Source of the DNA: Lutraria lutraria | Lineage: Eukaryota; Mollusca; Bivalvia; Venerida; Mactridae | Length of the DNA stretch: 64,000 nucleotides | NCBI GenBank assembly: GCA_964023205.1 | Contig: OZ026839.1 | Location: 17,018,386-17,082,385, forward strand | Direction: 5' to 3' | Shown: positions 47,801 to 51,487 of the stretch, piece by piece | How positions within the stretch are numbered: position 1 is the stretch's first letter | Layout of the letters: each line of letters opens with the position of its first letter | Program-made: the position numbers and the translations under genes | The notes under the pieces: model-generated | What the model saw: only the letters and a program-made list of their open reading frames with translations | Database searches by the model: none | Told to the model about the DNA's origin: nothing

Positions 47801-48118
47801 AGAGGTTGACAGATATCAATTTTTTGCTGAAAACTCTTGAATTACTCCTAATATTTATGTTAGTAACTTGTAAGTTCTTATTACAGTTATATTATGATGT
47901 AAATCTATGTAACAAATTGTTATGTATATTATGTAATTAGAGTATTTCAAATTACATATATTATGCATACCAATTAAGTTTACTAAGTTGGTTAAGTCAT
48001 CATTGTTTTTATATATCACTTGTTAAGTTGGTTTGGTTAAGTTTTTCATTGTTTTTATTTTTCAGAACAACTAACTCTGGTGATACAGAAAATCTTTGTT
48101 GTGAAGAAATCTGATTAA
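11404..48118 (+). CDS. SLC7-family amino-acid transporter (heteromeric transporter light chain-like), complete, ten coding exons
   Basis: Coding exons 11404-11866, 18209-18334, 19731-19830, 24438-24482, 30889-31012, 36429-36532, 39771-39867, 44942-45091, 45540-45717 and 48066-48118 join at GT/AG sites with compatible phases into 1440 nt (479 residues plus TAA), the usual size of a 12-TM light chain. Family signatures include TGSVGLS (55-61), ELACMFPKAGGPYAWI (81-96), FGPLPGF (100-106), YGGW (227-230), MEEVKNPGRDLPQA (237-250) and NADRPYK (397-403). Cys139, in PFYGCKPP between TM3 and TM4, matches the residue that forms a disulfide with the SLC3 heavy chain. TM1 has HISVF (41-45) where relatives have GSG(I/V)F. 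Expected role: plasma-membrane amino-acid exchange with an SLC3 partner. Substrate and paralogue identity cannot be read from this sequence. Confidence 0.93.
12480..12861 (+). repeat. HINE-like repeat fragment (3' end CTCTTG|TT)
   Basis: Two imperfect modules containing AATGTTTATGG(C/G)CATGAGATC precede a right end GTGACCTGGCACTCTTG at 12845-12861, followed by TT. The ending matches the CT(A/T)G-T ending of the other HINE-like families in the window, though its terminal hairpin is weak. No left hairpin was identified. Confidence 0.5.
12979..13610 (+). mobile_element. HINE-like element, ATACGCC-headed family
   Basis: The left end after a T run is an imperfect hairpin, ATACGCCTGAAGGGACGTAT (12979-12998), followed by CTGTC repeats and about three modules of roughly 140 bp with GTGTCCGCTCTGTA, CTTGAAGAAACTTGACT and GGTCAAGGTCACACTTAGGG. 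The right end has GGGCAGAGTAGTGCC, then TTTGTCTAG (to 13610), followed by TT. A right hairpin plus CTAG with insertion at T-T fits a non-autonomous Helitron/Helentron derivative; the class is inferred. Confidence 0.6.
13611..14051. other. Intron 1 sequence, nothing firmly recognised
   Basis: About 440 bp without an ORF. The last part probably includes the 5' UTR of the CR1-like LINE, whose first recognisable codons begin at 14052. Confidence 0.5.
14052..14335 (+). pseudogene. LINE ORF1 remnant: 2A-like motif plus PHD-like finger
   Basis: From ATG 14052 the frame encodes MCLTLLVLLLGGDVQLNQAP. A hydrophobic run followed by GDVQLNQAP matches a decayed 2A-type ribosome-skipping motif (consensus D-x-E-x-NPGP). 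Downstream in the same frame, past two stops, are SGVC, CCNNYSMWYHKTCEKIS, LLSKSNIV and HCCKCNS, the Cys/His spacing of the PHD finger found in ORF1 of CR1-like elements. The key Gly-Pro pair is lost (QAP), so skipping would not be expected. Confidence 0.65.
14530..15172 (+). pseudogene. LINE endonuclease domain remnant
   Basis: LRLLTVNCCSVRTNQPEF (the N-terminal LxxxNCxS endonuclease entry) begins at about 14535. The second open segment (14758-15165) contains KDMYIILAGDFNCPDVIWDS, the diagnostic GDFN motif of the AP-endonuclease. After a frameshift SDHAMV can be read at about 15149-15166, the terminal catalytic SDH motif. Frameshifts separate the parts. Confidence 0.85.
15230..16750 (+). pseudogene. 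LINE reverse transcriptase remnant with internal deletion
   Basis: WFNRDLRRMVRRKSRLYKHT (about 15380) and EQFQSVFTNDDGN (15643) precede SNINTTKASG, which runs straight into VPQDTVLGPLLY at about 15788. The SGVPQGTVLGPLLF block of LINE RTs is therefore fused to the pre-palm region and motifs in between are missing. Later, in shifting frames, VDDSLLYRTM (the A/YADD position, here changed), YLGSTITENLKWGPHI, RRFITGDYTTR-like sequence and TIVDWNQLE mark the C-terminus. Non-functional. Confidence 0.85.
17128..17740. repeat. 42-bp minisatellite, about 14 units
   Basis: Near-identical units of CTTGTTAATAATAATTCCAC followed by AAGAGATTAATTAATAAAAT and AA, with starts such as 17184 and 17226 giving a 42-bp period. 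The main variation is ATTAATTAAT versus ATTATTTAAT. The array lies in SLC7 intron 1, about 470 bp before exon 2. Confidence 0.97.
18040..18081. repeat. 18-bp-arm inverted repeat upstream of exon 2
   Basis: CCCAAGACATTTCACCCC (18040-18057) and GGGGTGAAACATCTTGGG (18064-18081) are near-perfect inverted arms separated by ATTTTG. Parts of the arms (GGAAATG, CTTGGGGGTGAAACATCTAG) are repeated directly downstream to about 18127. The site is 128 bp before the exon 2 acceptor. Confidence 0.85.
18209..18334 (+). CDS. SLC7 coding exon 2 (residues 155-196)
   Basis: The acceptor TTTTTTTCAG ends at 18208. The exon encodes VSFVALNCVYVKFVTKVQSM, then the TM5 residues KLLSLLIIIVCGIISVCT, matching the family N-C-x-S-VK-x-x-x-x-Q pattern after TM4. 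The donor ACAG|GTTAGA at 18335 is followed only 13 bp later by the left hairpin of a HINE-like insertion. Confidence 0.93.
18348..18936 (+). mobile_element. HINE-like element, AGCTCACC-headed family, copy A1
   Basis: The left hairpin AGCTCACC (18349-18356) ... GGTGAGCT (18375-18382), with inner arms GAGCA/TGCTC, follows a T run. Modules of the AAATCTTCTTGTCC / CTAGTGGACC / AAGTTTGTTCAAATTATGGC type (about 170 bp) follow. The right end is GGTGAGCGATATAGGGTCAT, then CATGGCCCTCTTG (to 18936), followed by TT. No coding capacity. Confidence 0.85.
18937..19730. other. SLC7 intron 2 remainder, nothing recognised
   Basis: AT-rich intron sequence with no ORF or transposon end recognised, running to the exon 3 acceptor ATATTTTAG. 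Confidence 0.6.
19731..19830 (+). CDS. SLC7 coding exon 3 (residues D197-W230)
   Basis: Encodes DGYENISEPFDG, then IQDPLVVAMSFFYSVFMYGG and the first two bases of Trp230. This is the loop before TM6 plus TM6; the F-x-x-(F/Y)GGW signature and its gating-position Phe (FM-YGGW) are retained. The donor TG|GTAGGT splits the Trp codon. Confidence 0.93.
19970..20130. repeat. Short repeat with inverted GGCG / CGCC ends (MITE-like)
   Basis: ATACCGTATACGTC ... AAATTTGGCG at the left and CGCCAAATTTAGAAC ... ATACGTAT at the right are roughly inverted. Related words (TATATTGGCG, ATTTGGCGAT, ACCGCCAAAATAA) recur at 23855-23965. A small DNA transposon remnant is likely, but target duplications were not established. 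Confidence 0.4.
20336..20480. mobile_element. Mariner-like terminal fragment
   Basis: TACGAGGGGTAATTATTAAG followed by TTCATGGACA resembles the TACGAGGGGTGATC...TTCGTGGACA end of mariner elements; similar ends occur at 39288 and at 30473 and 47019 in reverse. It may be the 3' end of the mariner whose transposase remnant lies on the minus strand at 21925-23340. Confidence 0.55.
20555..21395 (+). repeat. HINE-like element body, copy A2, without recognisable ends
   Basis: Contains CATATTTACTTAAAACAAC, GATCCTTGGGTGGTCC, TGGTTGCTATGGCAACAAAT and then several 170-bp modules (CCTAGAGCTTAGATATTT, GCATTGTCTAGTGGACC, AAGTTTGTTCAAATT, GGTCAAAATTGGCCC). The AGCTCACC hairpin and GGCCCTCTTG end are absent, so it is a truncated insertion. 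Confidence 0.8.
21880..21910 (+). repeat. Isolated HINE left-end fragment
   Basis: TTTTTAGCTCACCAGAGCCT is followed by a diverged sequence ending TTTTGGTGAG. Only the outer left hairpin is recognisable, with the inner arms lost. Confidence 0.5.
21925..23340 (-). pseudogene. Mariner transposase N-terminal half, split by a HINE-like insertion
   Basis: On the minus strand, 23340-23202 reads into EMTPIETK, the mariner N-terminal helix-turn-helix signature. The frame resumes at about 22237 with VSGKEKVC, VCKWLTRFHKERDEVKDD, CGRPTTK and LVKEILDIDRRTK, the W-x-x-RF...DD..GRP order of mariner transposases. Stops and frameshifts make it non-functional. The interruption is exactly the element at 22238-23201. 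Confidence 0.75.
22238..23201 (+). mobile_element. HINE-like element, AACCAAG-headed family, copy D1
   Basis: The left hairpin AACCAAGTTTTCAC (22239-22252), loop AAA, GTGAAACCTGGTT (22256-22268) is followed by about four to five modules with CTTGACCAAACTTGGTAT, AAAATAGAAAATCAGT and GTCAATAACTTAA. The right end carries GGCACTGCC, then GCGTTTCTTG (to 23201), followed by T. It interrupts the mariner frame described above, so the empty site can be inferred as a T run with no target duplication. Confidence 0.75.
23855..23965. repeat. Short MITE-like repeat related to 19970-20130
   Basis: GCGAGGATTTATATTGGCG, TCTAGATTTGGCGATTCC, CACCGCCAAAATAAAAC and GGTATACAGTATACC share words with the copy at 19970-20130, in a partly inverted arrangement. 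Confidence 0.4.
24040..24250 (+). repeat. HINE-like module fragment (CTGTCTGTC / GCTCTGTAAC type)
   Basis: ACACCCCCACTAAAACAGTC, then GTCTGTC repeats, GTGTGCGCTCTGTAACTTTG and GGAGGATTTTGAAGTAACTT resemble the modules at 12979-13610 and 49830-50472. No terminal hairpin was found. Confidence 0.5.
24438..24482 (+). CDS. SLC7 coding exon 4, 45-nt microexon-like (residues 231-244, R245 split)
   Basis: Encodes QIVSNLMEEVKNPG, the segment after TM6 with the conserved (T/M)EE-(V/I)-KNP motif. The acceptor ACTTTCAG and donor GGAAG|GTAATT fit, and the phases match exons 3 and 5. The exon is short; the 36/73-bp minisatellite begins about 160 bp downstream. Confidence 0.92.
24640..25400. repeat. 36-bp minisatellite passing into a 73-bp composite array
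   Basis: About 14 units of CATTGTAGTATCATAAAAAT followed by TACTGAAATCATAATT (36 bp) are followed from 25148 by units of 73 bp (starts 25148, 25221, 25294, 25367). The longer unit adds CATACATGTATGGTATAAAT and CACAATAATTATTGTAATAT to the 36-bp core. The array lies in intron 4, close to exon 4. The minus-strand frame with MNYDFSNFYD repeats is a by-product of the period being a multiple of three. Confidence 0.95.
25490..27745. repeat. 50-bp minisatellite, about 45 units
   Basis: Highly homogeneous units of GGTGAGGCATTTGCTGGCTA, CATGTGGAAGGTTTAGTTAG and AACTACATGG (50 bp; for example starts 25561 and 25611). Variants are TGTTGGCTCC versus TGCTGGCTAC and GGAA versus GAAA. The array lies in SLC7 intron 4. 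Confidence 0.97.
28189..29432 (+). mobile_element. HINE-like element, copy A3
   Basis: The left hairpin AGCTCACC...GGTGAGCT has inner arms GAGCAC/GTGCTC. The body has about five modules of roughly 170 bp, and the right end CAGGGCCACCATGGCCCT is followed by CTTG (to 29432) and TT. The body opens with the same TATTTACTTAAAACAAC and CCTTGGGTGGTCC words as copies A2 and A5. Confidence 0.88.
29979..30473 (-). pseudogene. Mariner transposase fragment (catalytic region) with its 5' terminus
   Basis: On the minus strand the right terminus CAAGGGCTGATCCAGAAG (from 30473, next to TA) is followed by a decayed N-terminal part, then TVDETWLFFFDPQSKQQSMQ, KKARVSQSAAKHMIIVFYNS and QGTILSH. These match the mariner (G)DETW, D-x-x-S-K-x-x-S-x-(E/Q)-W and FWDxxG blocks. 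The HDNA and SPDLAP blocks with the later catalytic residues are absent, so the copy is truncated. Confidence 0.8.
30889..31012 (+). CDS. SLC7 coding exon 5 (residues R245-V286)
   Basis: Encodes DLPQAVYVSFVIIIIEFVMV, then NLAYNVVLTKQEILQSTTVA and V: TM7 and the following loop, with the family LP-x-A and N-x-AY...VL...(I/L)..S..VAV pattern. The acceptor ACTTTCAG and donor GTG|GTAAGT are strong; the exon ends in phase 0. Confidence 0.93.
31200..33850 (-). mobile_element. Second LINE fragment, antisense to SLC7 (intron 5)
   Basis: A reverse-transcriptase remnant on the minus strand runs from about 33840 down to about 32470, in shifting frames. It includes LFVCQAGFRKK upstream, the open palm at 33637-33065, then YLGPIFSKSRAFLSMRKHL, TQANKALHLLYKR, YMLYVEVGRYPL and NLLKFRSANHYFPV. 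From 32470 to 31200 the sequence is AT-rich, with decayed C-terminus or 3' UTR inferred. The lineage is not the one at 14052-16790. Confidence 0.8.
33065..33637 (-). pseudogene. LINE reverse transcriptase palm domain, 190 codons open
   Basis: The open segment carries LYCIFIDFSKAFDSVWR (RT motif A, F-x-D-F-x-K-AFD), GVRQEKNLSPVLFSIFLND (motif B, G-x-RQ-x-x-x-LSP) and ILLYADDTILVS (motif C, YADD), followed by WNLEINDSETKVMIF. These catalytic positions look intact, but frameshifts before 33637 and a stop at 33065 disconnect the domain from the rest. It is probably a 5'-truncated, inactive copy. Confidence 0.9.
34026..34991. mobile_element. Non-autonomous hAT transposon (MITE), 966 bp, with 8-bp target duplication
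   Basis: The left end TAGGGCTGTCCCGATA and the right end TATCGGGACAGCCCTA are perfect inverted repeats, flanked by the direct repeat ACTAGAAT at 34018-34025 and 34992-34999. An 8-bp duplication and a TAGGG terminus are diagnostic of hAT elements. Subterminal CGATACG words cluster at both ends. The interior is AT-rich with no transposase. Confidence 0.95.
35180..36110. repeat. 48-bp minisatellite, about 19 units
   Basis: Units of TATGGATATTTATGTCAGTG, AAGTATCTGGTATAAATTAT and TATTATAC (48 bp) in intron 5, about 300 bp before exon 6. Because 48 is divisible by three, the + strand stays open as 16-residue repeats (MDIYVSEVSGINYYYT), broken once by a TAA at about 35554. There is no evidence that it is coding. 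Confidence 0.96.
36429..36532 (+). CDS. SLC7 coding exon 6 (residues 287-320, R321 split)
   Basis: Encodes LFFEHFYSPLKPLISFLVAV and TAIGVLNASILGHS, covering TM8 and its flank with the family (F/I)G-x-x-N-(A/G)...R pattern. The donor is TCTAG|GTAGGT. The last 22 bases of the exon (36511-36532) are also the first part of unit 1 of the 40-bp minisatellite that fills intron 6. Confidence 0.92.
36511..39190 (+). repeat. 40-bp minisatellite seeded by the exon 6 splice donor, about 66 units
   Basis: Unit 1 (36511-36550) is CATCTATATTGGGACATTCT, then AG|GTAGGTGTGTTACAAGTA; its first 22 bases are exon 6 coding sequence and the rest is the start of intron 6. Units then repeat at 40-41 bp to about 39190, for example CTTGGACATTCTAGGTAGGT followed by GTGATACATGTATATCTATA. 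Most units retain TCTAG|GTAGGT or TCTAG|GTAGTT, so each is a copy of the native 5' splice site. Confidence 0.93.
39286..39660. mobile_element. Mariner-like terminal fragment
   Basis: TATACGAGGGGTGATCCAGA followed by AATTCGTAGACAG is a typical mariner end preceded by TA. The next 370 bp hold a short minus-strand frame (39639-39433) that does not match recognisable mariner motifs. It lies in intron 6, just upstream of exon 7. Confidence 0.5.
39771..39867 (+). CDS. SLC7 coding exon 7 (residues R321-M353)
   Basis: Encodes LLFAGARSNQAPVFLSMISL and KFFTPWPAIITM after completing Arg321. This matches the highly conserved light-chain block R-x-x-(F/Y)-A-x-AR...(H/Q)-x-P-x-x-LSMI....TP-x-PA. The acceptor TTTTCACAG and donor ATG|GTTAGT fit; phase 0 at the end. 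Confidence 0.94.
39868..40609. other. SLC7 intron 7, proximal part
   Basis: No gene. CCTACATTTCTCCAGGGACT and ATCACCCCAGAATTTTGTGA in 40040-40330 resemble decayed modules of the ATGCCCCC-headed repeat family (compare 51110-51210). Nothing else was recognised. Confidence 0.4.
40610..42835. repeat. 56-bp minisatellite switching to a homogenised 60-bp form, about 39 units
   Basis: Units of CATATTTAGGATGTCATTGG, CCATAGAGTTAGGTCTACAT and GTAGGTTTGTTGTCAA (56 bp). A variant with GTTAGTTAGG is 60 bp; it occurs near 40636 and 41646 and then uniformly from 42361 to about 42835. The 60-bp block is open in frames on both strands (42361-42780 + and 42734-42300 -), which is a consequence of the period and not a gene. 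It lies in intron 7. Confidence 0.96.
43047..44467 (+). mobile_element. HINE-like element(s), GTCAAAAACTAGGTCACC-type body, copy B1 with two left ends
   Basis: A left end AGCTCACATGAACACTTATG begins at 43047, and a second left hairpin, AGCTCACATGTCACAAAGTG followed by ACAGGGTGAGCT, at 43468-43499. Modules containing GTCAAAAACTAGGTCACCAG, TTGATTGGATCTTCA and TTGTCAGAATGTTTGT follow. There is only one right end, CGATATAAGGCCATCTTGGC then CCTCTTG (to 44467), followed by TT. A truncated copy next to, or inside, a complete one is inferred. Confidence 0.82.
44468..44941. other. SLC7 intron 7, distal part, nothing recognised
   Basis: Unique-looking intron sequence up to the exon 8 acceptor TTCTATTTCAG. 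No ORF, repeat array or transposon end was firmly recognised. Confidence 0.55.
44942..45091 (+). CDS. SLC7 coding exon 8 (residues 354-403)
   Basis: Encodes MMWSLVMLLSGELFTLIELI, SLFSILMSFSVVVLVLYLRW and TCPNADRPYK: TM9-TM10 and the cytosolic LR-x-x-x-P-x-x-x-RPYK signature of SLC7 light chains. The donor AAG|GTAAAT lies directly after the signature; the exon is in phase 0 at both ends. Confidence 0.95.
45540..45717 (+). CDS. SLC7 coding exon 9 (residues 404-462, K463 split)
   Basis: Encodes TYLFLPVSQLLVIVLIFMLC, VYQEPGKLGLGLIILAAGLP and VYFIGVKWKNKPHIYTSFMS: TM11, the short extracytosolic loop and TM12, with the G-x-P-x-Y...W..KP ending typical of the family. The acceptor GTATTTCAG and donor ATGA|GTAAGT fit. 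Without splicing the frame would run to a stop near 45800. Confidence 0.94.
45718..46740. other. SLC7 intron 9, proximal part, nothing recognised
   Basis: AT-rich intron sequence. Part of 46300-46740 may belong to the mariner-like fragment that ends at 47019, but no transposase motif was seen. Confidence 0.45.
46757..46880. repeat. Three tandem 38-43-bp units with a central palindrome
   Basis: TAGTGCTCCAGATGCATGTT followed by ACCATATGGTAATACATAGC occurs three times; the first copy has ACCATAATTATGGTAA instead. Each unit centres on a palindrome (TTACCATATGGTAA, with TTACCATAATTATGGTAA in copy 1). Confidence 0.85.
46985..47019. mobile_element. Mariner-like terminus, inverted relative to 39288
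   Basis: GGATCATCCCTCG, followed by TA, is the inverted form of the CGAGGGGTGATCC end at 39288. It is probably the end of a separate decayed mariner copy in intron 9. Confidence 0.5.
47300..47735 (+). repeat. HINE-like element fragment, AACCAAG-headed family, copy D2 (5' truncated)
   Basis: TGTGTAGGTAGCTTACAT, CAAGCTTGGGATTGCATT and GAAACTCAACCACTGATGAA match modules of the copy at 22238-23201. The right end AAAACCTGGTTTGGTGGCAT, then TGCCAAATTTCTTG (to 47735), is followed by TT. The left hairpin is missing. Confidence 0.7.
48066..48118 (+). CDS. SLC7 coding exon 10 (K463-D479 and stop)
   Basis: The acceptor TTATTTTTCAG ends at 48065. The exon completes Lys463 and encodes QLTLVIQKIFVVKKSD followed by TAA. 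The short amphipathic, basic C-terminal tail (L-x-x-x-IQK-I-x-x-V) resembles the tails of light chains such as xCT and LAT types, which supports this as the true last exon. Confidence 0.88.
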
Positions 48119-48122
48119 TAAA
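48117..48122 (+). promoter_or_regulatory. AATAAA overlapping the SLC7 stop codon
   Basis: AATAAA begins inside the TAA stop codon. It is too close to the stop to be the usual signal; another AATAAA lies at 49372-49377, beyond the 40-bp array, and would give a 3' UTR of about 1.3 kb containing that array. Which one is used is unknown. Confidence 0.3.
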
Positions 48123-48164
48123 CTGTTTTCTCATGTGCTGCTGGAACAAAATTGTTAAACCAAG

Positions 48165-49105
48165 ATTACATGATGAAAATGGACAATTTAAATGTTTTAC
48201 TGATATTACATGATGGAATTTACTATTTAAATATCTATTGACATTACATGATGACATTTTGAAATTTAAAGGTTCAACTGACATTATATGATGAAAATCT
48301 ACAATTTAGATGTTTTACTGATATTACATGATAAAATTTACAATTTAAAAGTTTAACTGACATTACATGATGATAATTTATCATTTAAATGTTTAACTTA
48401 TGTGATGACAATTTATGATTATAATATTTAATTAACTTATGTTACATGATGACAATTTATGATTTAAATGTTTAAAGTCACATTAGCTTTTTGCTATGAA
48501 AGATATATGCAAAAAAACAAACAATTGTTGATATTATCCAAAGATAATTATAACCGAAGAAACAAGCCCTTTTTCTTATAAAAACCCTCATTTCACTGTG
48601 AATTTTGCTTTTGTAAACTTGAAATATATTGAGCGTGTGACGTCACTTTATGACGTGTGCATAATATGACTGCGGGAAAACACTGCTGTTCTATAAATAG
48701 TATTTTTTTCAATGATATTGAAACAAATACGATAGTGGTTTTGGAAACATTTTTTCTTGCTATAAAGTATGCACGGGAGGAAAAAACACTGGATTCCTCT
48801 GTTATAGAACAAACAGAAACTATTACAACCAATACATTTATATGATTATGCGACTTTAACTGACATTTATTTATATGATGACAATTTATGATTTAAATGT
48901 TTAACTGACATTATATGATGAAATTTACTATATAAATGTTAAGCTATAACATTACATGATGACAATTTATGATTTAAATGTTTTACTGACATTACATGAT
49001 GAAATTTACAATTTATATGTTTTACTGTGCAAACATTACGTCATGAAATTATATGATTTAAATATTTTACTGACATTACATGATGAAAATTACAATATTT
49101 TTATA
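48165..49105. repeat. Degenerate 40-bp array in the SLC7 3' flank
   Basis: Repeated ACTGACATTACATGATGA, then CAATTTATGATTTAAATGTT units of about 40 bp, AT-rich and diverged. They continue on both sides of the MITE at 48476-48855. If the poly(A) signal at 49372 is used, the array is transcribed in the 3' UTR. Confidence 0.85.
48476..48855. mobile_element. Short TTAA-targeting MITE (piggyBac-like), about 380 bp
   Basis: Imperfect ends AGTCACATTA and TTATGCGACT (inverted) are flanked by TTAA on each side (48472-48475 and 48856-48859). The flanks are halves of one array unit: GATTTAAATGTTTAA before and TTAACTGACATT after. The empty site can therefore be read from neighbouring units (AAATGTTTAACTGACATT). 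The interior carries TGACGTCA (48638-48645) and TATGACGTG, CRE-like sites. Confidence 0.75.
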
Positions 49106-49829
49106 TAATGAATTTACTTACATTGCAAGATGTATTTTTTATTTGTATTTGTTACATTTTTGTCATTGTATACCTGAAAATTTAAGATTTGACAGACATT
49201 ATGAGTTTATCAATTTTATTGGTTATTTTTAAATATTAAGCAATATTCCTTTAAAGATACCCTCCCATAATTAACTCTGCCACCCTCTTTTAAAAAGTCA
49301 TTAATTTAATTTTGTCTTACCATATAAATTATTATGTTTTTAGAATTATTCAATTTTTATTAAATACATTTAATAAACAAATTGGTGTGAAAATGGGAGA
49401 AAATCTGTGATATTCAATTATTAGGGCACCATTGTATGTGATCGACTGGTGACATTGTGAGCCAAACATTATGAAACCTTGGCCCTTTATTTGAAGGGAT
49501 TTGTTAATCTTGTTATTTATTTTGCGTGTCTGTGAAGATGGATTTATCATTGTTTTACCACACGTAAAATGTCCAGGATTCTATTTTAGATTGATTTCTA
49601 TATATTGATGTATTTTGTACATTTATGCACATTCTGAATAATTGGATCTCATTTACAGAGGACATTAATTATGTTCTGTCAACTGCTTGCCCGGTCAAAA
49701 CATTATTGACTGATGTTCTAAACAAATGGTTACTTATGTATCTGTGAATATGAACATAACTCATTGATTCTACAATCTCTAAATGAGTTATTTGTTGAAT
49801 TATTTAGTTGGTTGAAATATTTGTACTTT
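49106..49829. other. Intergenic sequence downstream of SLC7
   Basis: AT-rich, with the AATAAA at 49372-49377. No ORF with family character and no transposon end recognised. Confidence 0.5.
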
Positions 49830-50472
49830 TTATGCCCCCGCCATGAAATGGCGGATGGCATATAGTGTTTACCCTGTCTGTTGCTGTGTGTTTGTGTGTG
49901 TGTTACGGATTTTCGTGTCTGGCTCATAACTTTGTCATGCATGATTGGATTTTAAAAATAATTGGCACAAATGTTCATCATATCAAGACGATGTGTTATG
50001 AGCAAAACTGTGTCACTTGCTCAAAGGTCAAGGTTACAGTGGACACTTAAAGCGTTATATGTGTATGTTTGTGTCTGGCTTATAACTCTGTCATGCATGA
50101 TTGGATTTTGAAATTAATTGGCACAAATGTACATCATAACAAGACGATGTGTCATGCGCAATGACTGTGTCACTTGCTCAAAGGTCAAGGTCATCATATT
50201 AAGACGACATGTCATGCCCAAAAACTGTGTCGCTTACACAAAGTTCAAGGTCACAGTGGACACTTATATATTTACGTTCATTCCTTACATGGAAATAGTG
50301 AAAGTATATGTAGTTGTGTGTTTACCACCCCTACGTGATCTTTACCTCCCACTATGGGCAGTATTCCCAAGCAACCTGCTCTATGTTGTATTCACATATT
50401 TGCCACACAACACTCATTTCTGTGTCCAGTGTGAAATGGCGGGGCATCCATGTCCTACGGACACATTTCTAG
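49830..50472 (+). mobile_element. HINE-like element, ATGCCCCCG-headed family, copy C1
   Basis: After a T run, the left end TATGCCCCCGCCATGAAATG continues GCGG: a perfect hairpin CCGCCAT-GAA-ATGGCGG (49838-49854). Modules with GTGTCTGGCTCATAACT, CATGCATGATTGGATTTT and CACTTGCTCAAAGGTCAAGG follow. The right end has hairpin TGTCC-TAC-GGACA (50451-50463), then CATTTCTAG (to 50472), followed by TT. CTAG after a hairpin is the canonical Helitron-type 3' end. Confidence 0.8.
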
Positions 50473-50503
50473 TTAAGTTGTTGTTATTATACATGCATAT
50501 CCT

Positions 50504-50630
50504 CAGGTGCTTGACACAAAATCAAATTTTGGCTGTATAGTCTACTTATACGTAATATCACTTGGTATAAGTGGCCTAATAATAAATACAGCCAAAATTT
50601 GATTTTGAGTCAAGTACCTGTGTGTATGTC
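50504..50630. repeat. Foldback: 35-bp inverted arms with nested inner arms
   Basis: The left arm (50504-50538, CAGGTGCTTGACACAAAATC onward) and the right arm (50596-50630) are inverted copies differing at only two positions. The loop itself contains a second inverted pair, TACTTATAC and GTATAAGTGG. The whole 127-bp segment can form one long hairpin. A foldback MITE or a small-RNA hairpin are both possible. Confidence 0.85.
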
Positions 50631-51005
50631 AGAACACTGTTATCTGCTTCTTTTTGGGCCATATTTTATGTTATATACTGTTATCTTTATGATGCTGTGT
50701 CTGTAATCCTTGTAGTATATCCCTCATTTTTATGACACAAATTTATTGTGAGCAGTATACATTCACATTTTTTAAGATGTACACAGTAAATAGTATTTCA
50801 TAGTATTTCAACTTTGTTGCAAATGTTTCCTGTAAAAGTAGATTATCCTTTCATTGTAAAGAGGCAGGTGGGCTTTTCCGATCTCAAACACATACTTCCA
50901 TATTATCATAAGTGGTGCTAAAGGGGGGGTGGGACTTTACTGATCAGTAGTACTTAAATGTTAAGTTACAATCATGATATATTTATGTTGAGCATAAATG
51001 TATTT

Positions 51006-51042
51006 TTATGCCCCCGATAGGGTGGCATATAGTAATCGCACA

Positions 51043-51077
<35 letters not shown>

Positions 51078-51420
51078 CTTCCTACTTCTTCTAATTGCAA
51101 CTACTCCTACATTTCTTATGGAGTTTTCACCAAACTTTCACTGAATGATTAAGTATCAAGTGCTATAGCACATATACTCAGGCTTTTTTATTTGGCCATT
51201 TTTGAGTTATTGCCCTTTGTTTACTTTTACCTTATAATGCTGGTCCTCACAAGTCCTCATACAATTCTTCAGCCAATTCTACCAAACTTTCACAGAATGA
51301 TCTGTAATAAATGCTGTAGCGCATTTTCTCAGGCTTTTTTTATTCACTTATTTTTGTTATTGCCCTTTGTTTAATTTTACCTTATAACGCTTCTGTGCAC
51401 AACATTTCCTACAATTTCCT
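51006..51420 (+). repeat. HINE-like element, ATGCCCCCG-headed family, copy C2 (right end lost)
   Basis: TTTTTATGCCCCCGATAGGG followed by TGGCATATAG is the left end with a short hairpin (GCCCCC-GATA-GGGTGGC). A CTGT microsatellite and modules with CTCCTACATTTCTTATGGAG and TTCACCAAACTTTCAC follow. Another element's left end appears at 51488, and no CTAG terminus was found. Confidence 0.65.
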
Positions 51421-51487
51421 TAGGTTTACATATTGATCATTATCGAGTGCCATAGTGTCTTTTGGCTTTGGCAATTCTATCATTTTT

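Noticed and set aside
50118..50540. 140-codon + frame downstream of SLC7
   Set aside because: It runs through the modules and right end of the ATGCCCCCG-family element and into the foldback; repeat-derived.
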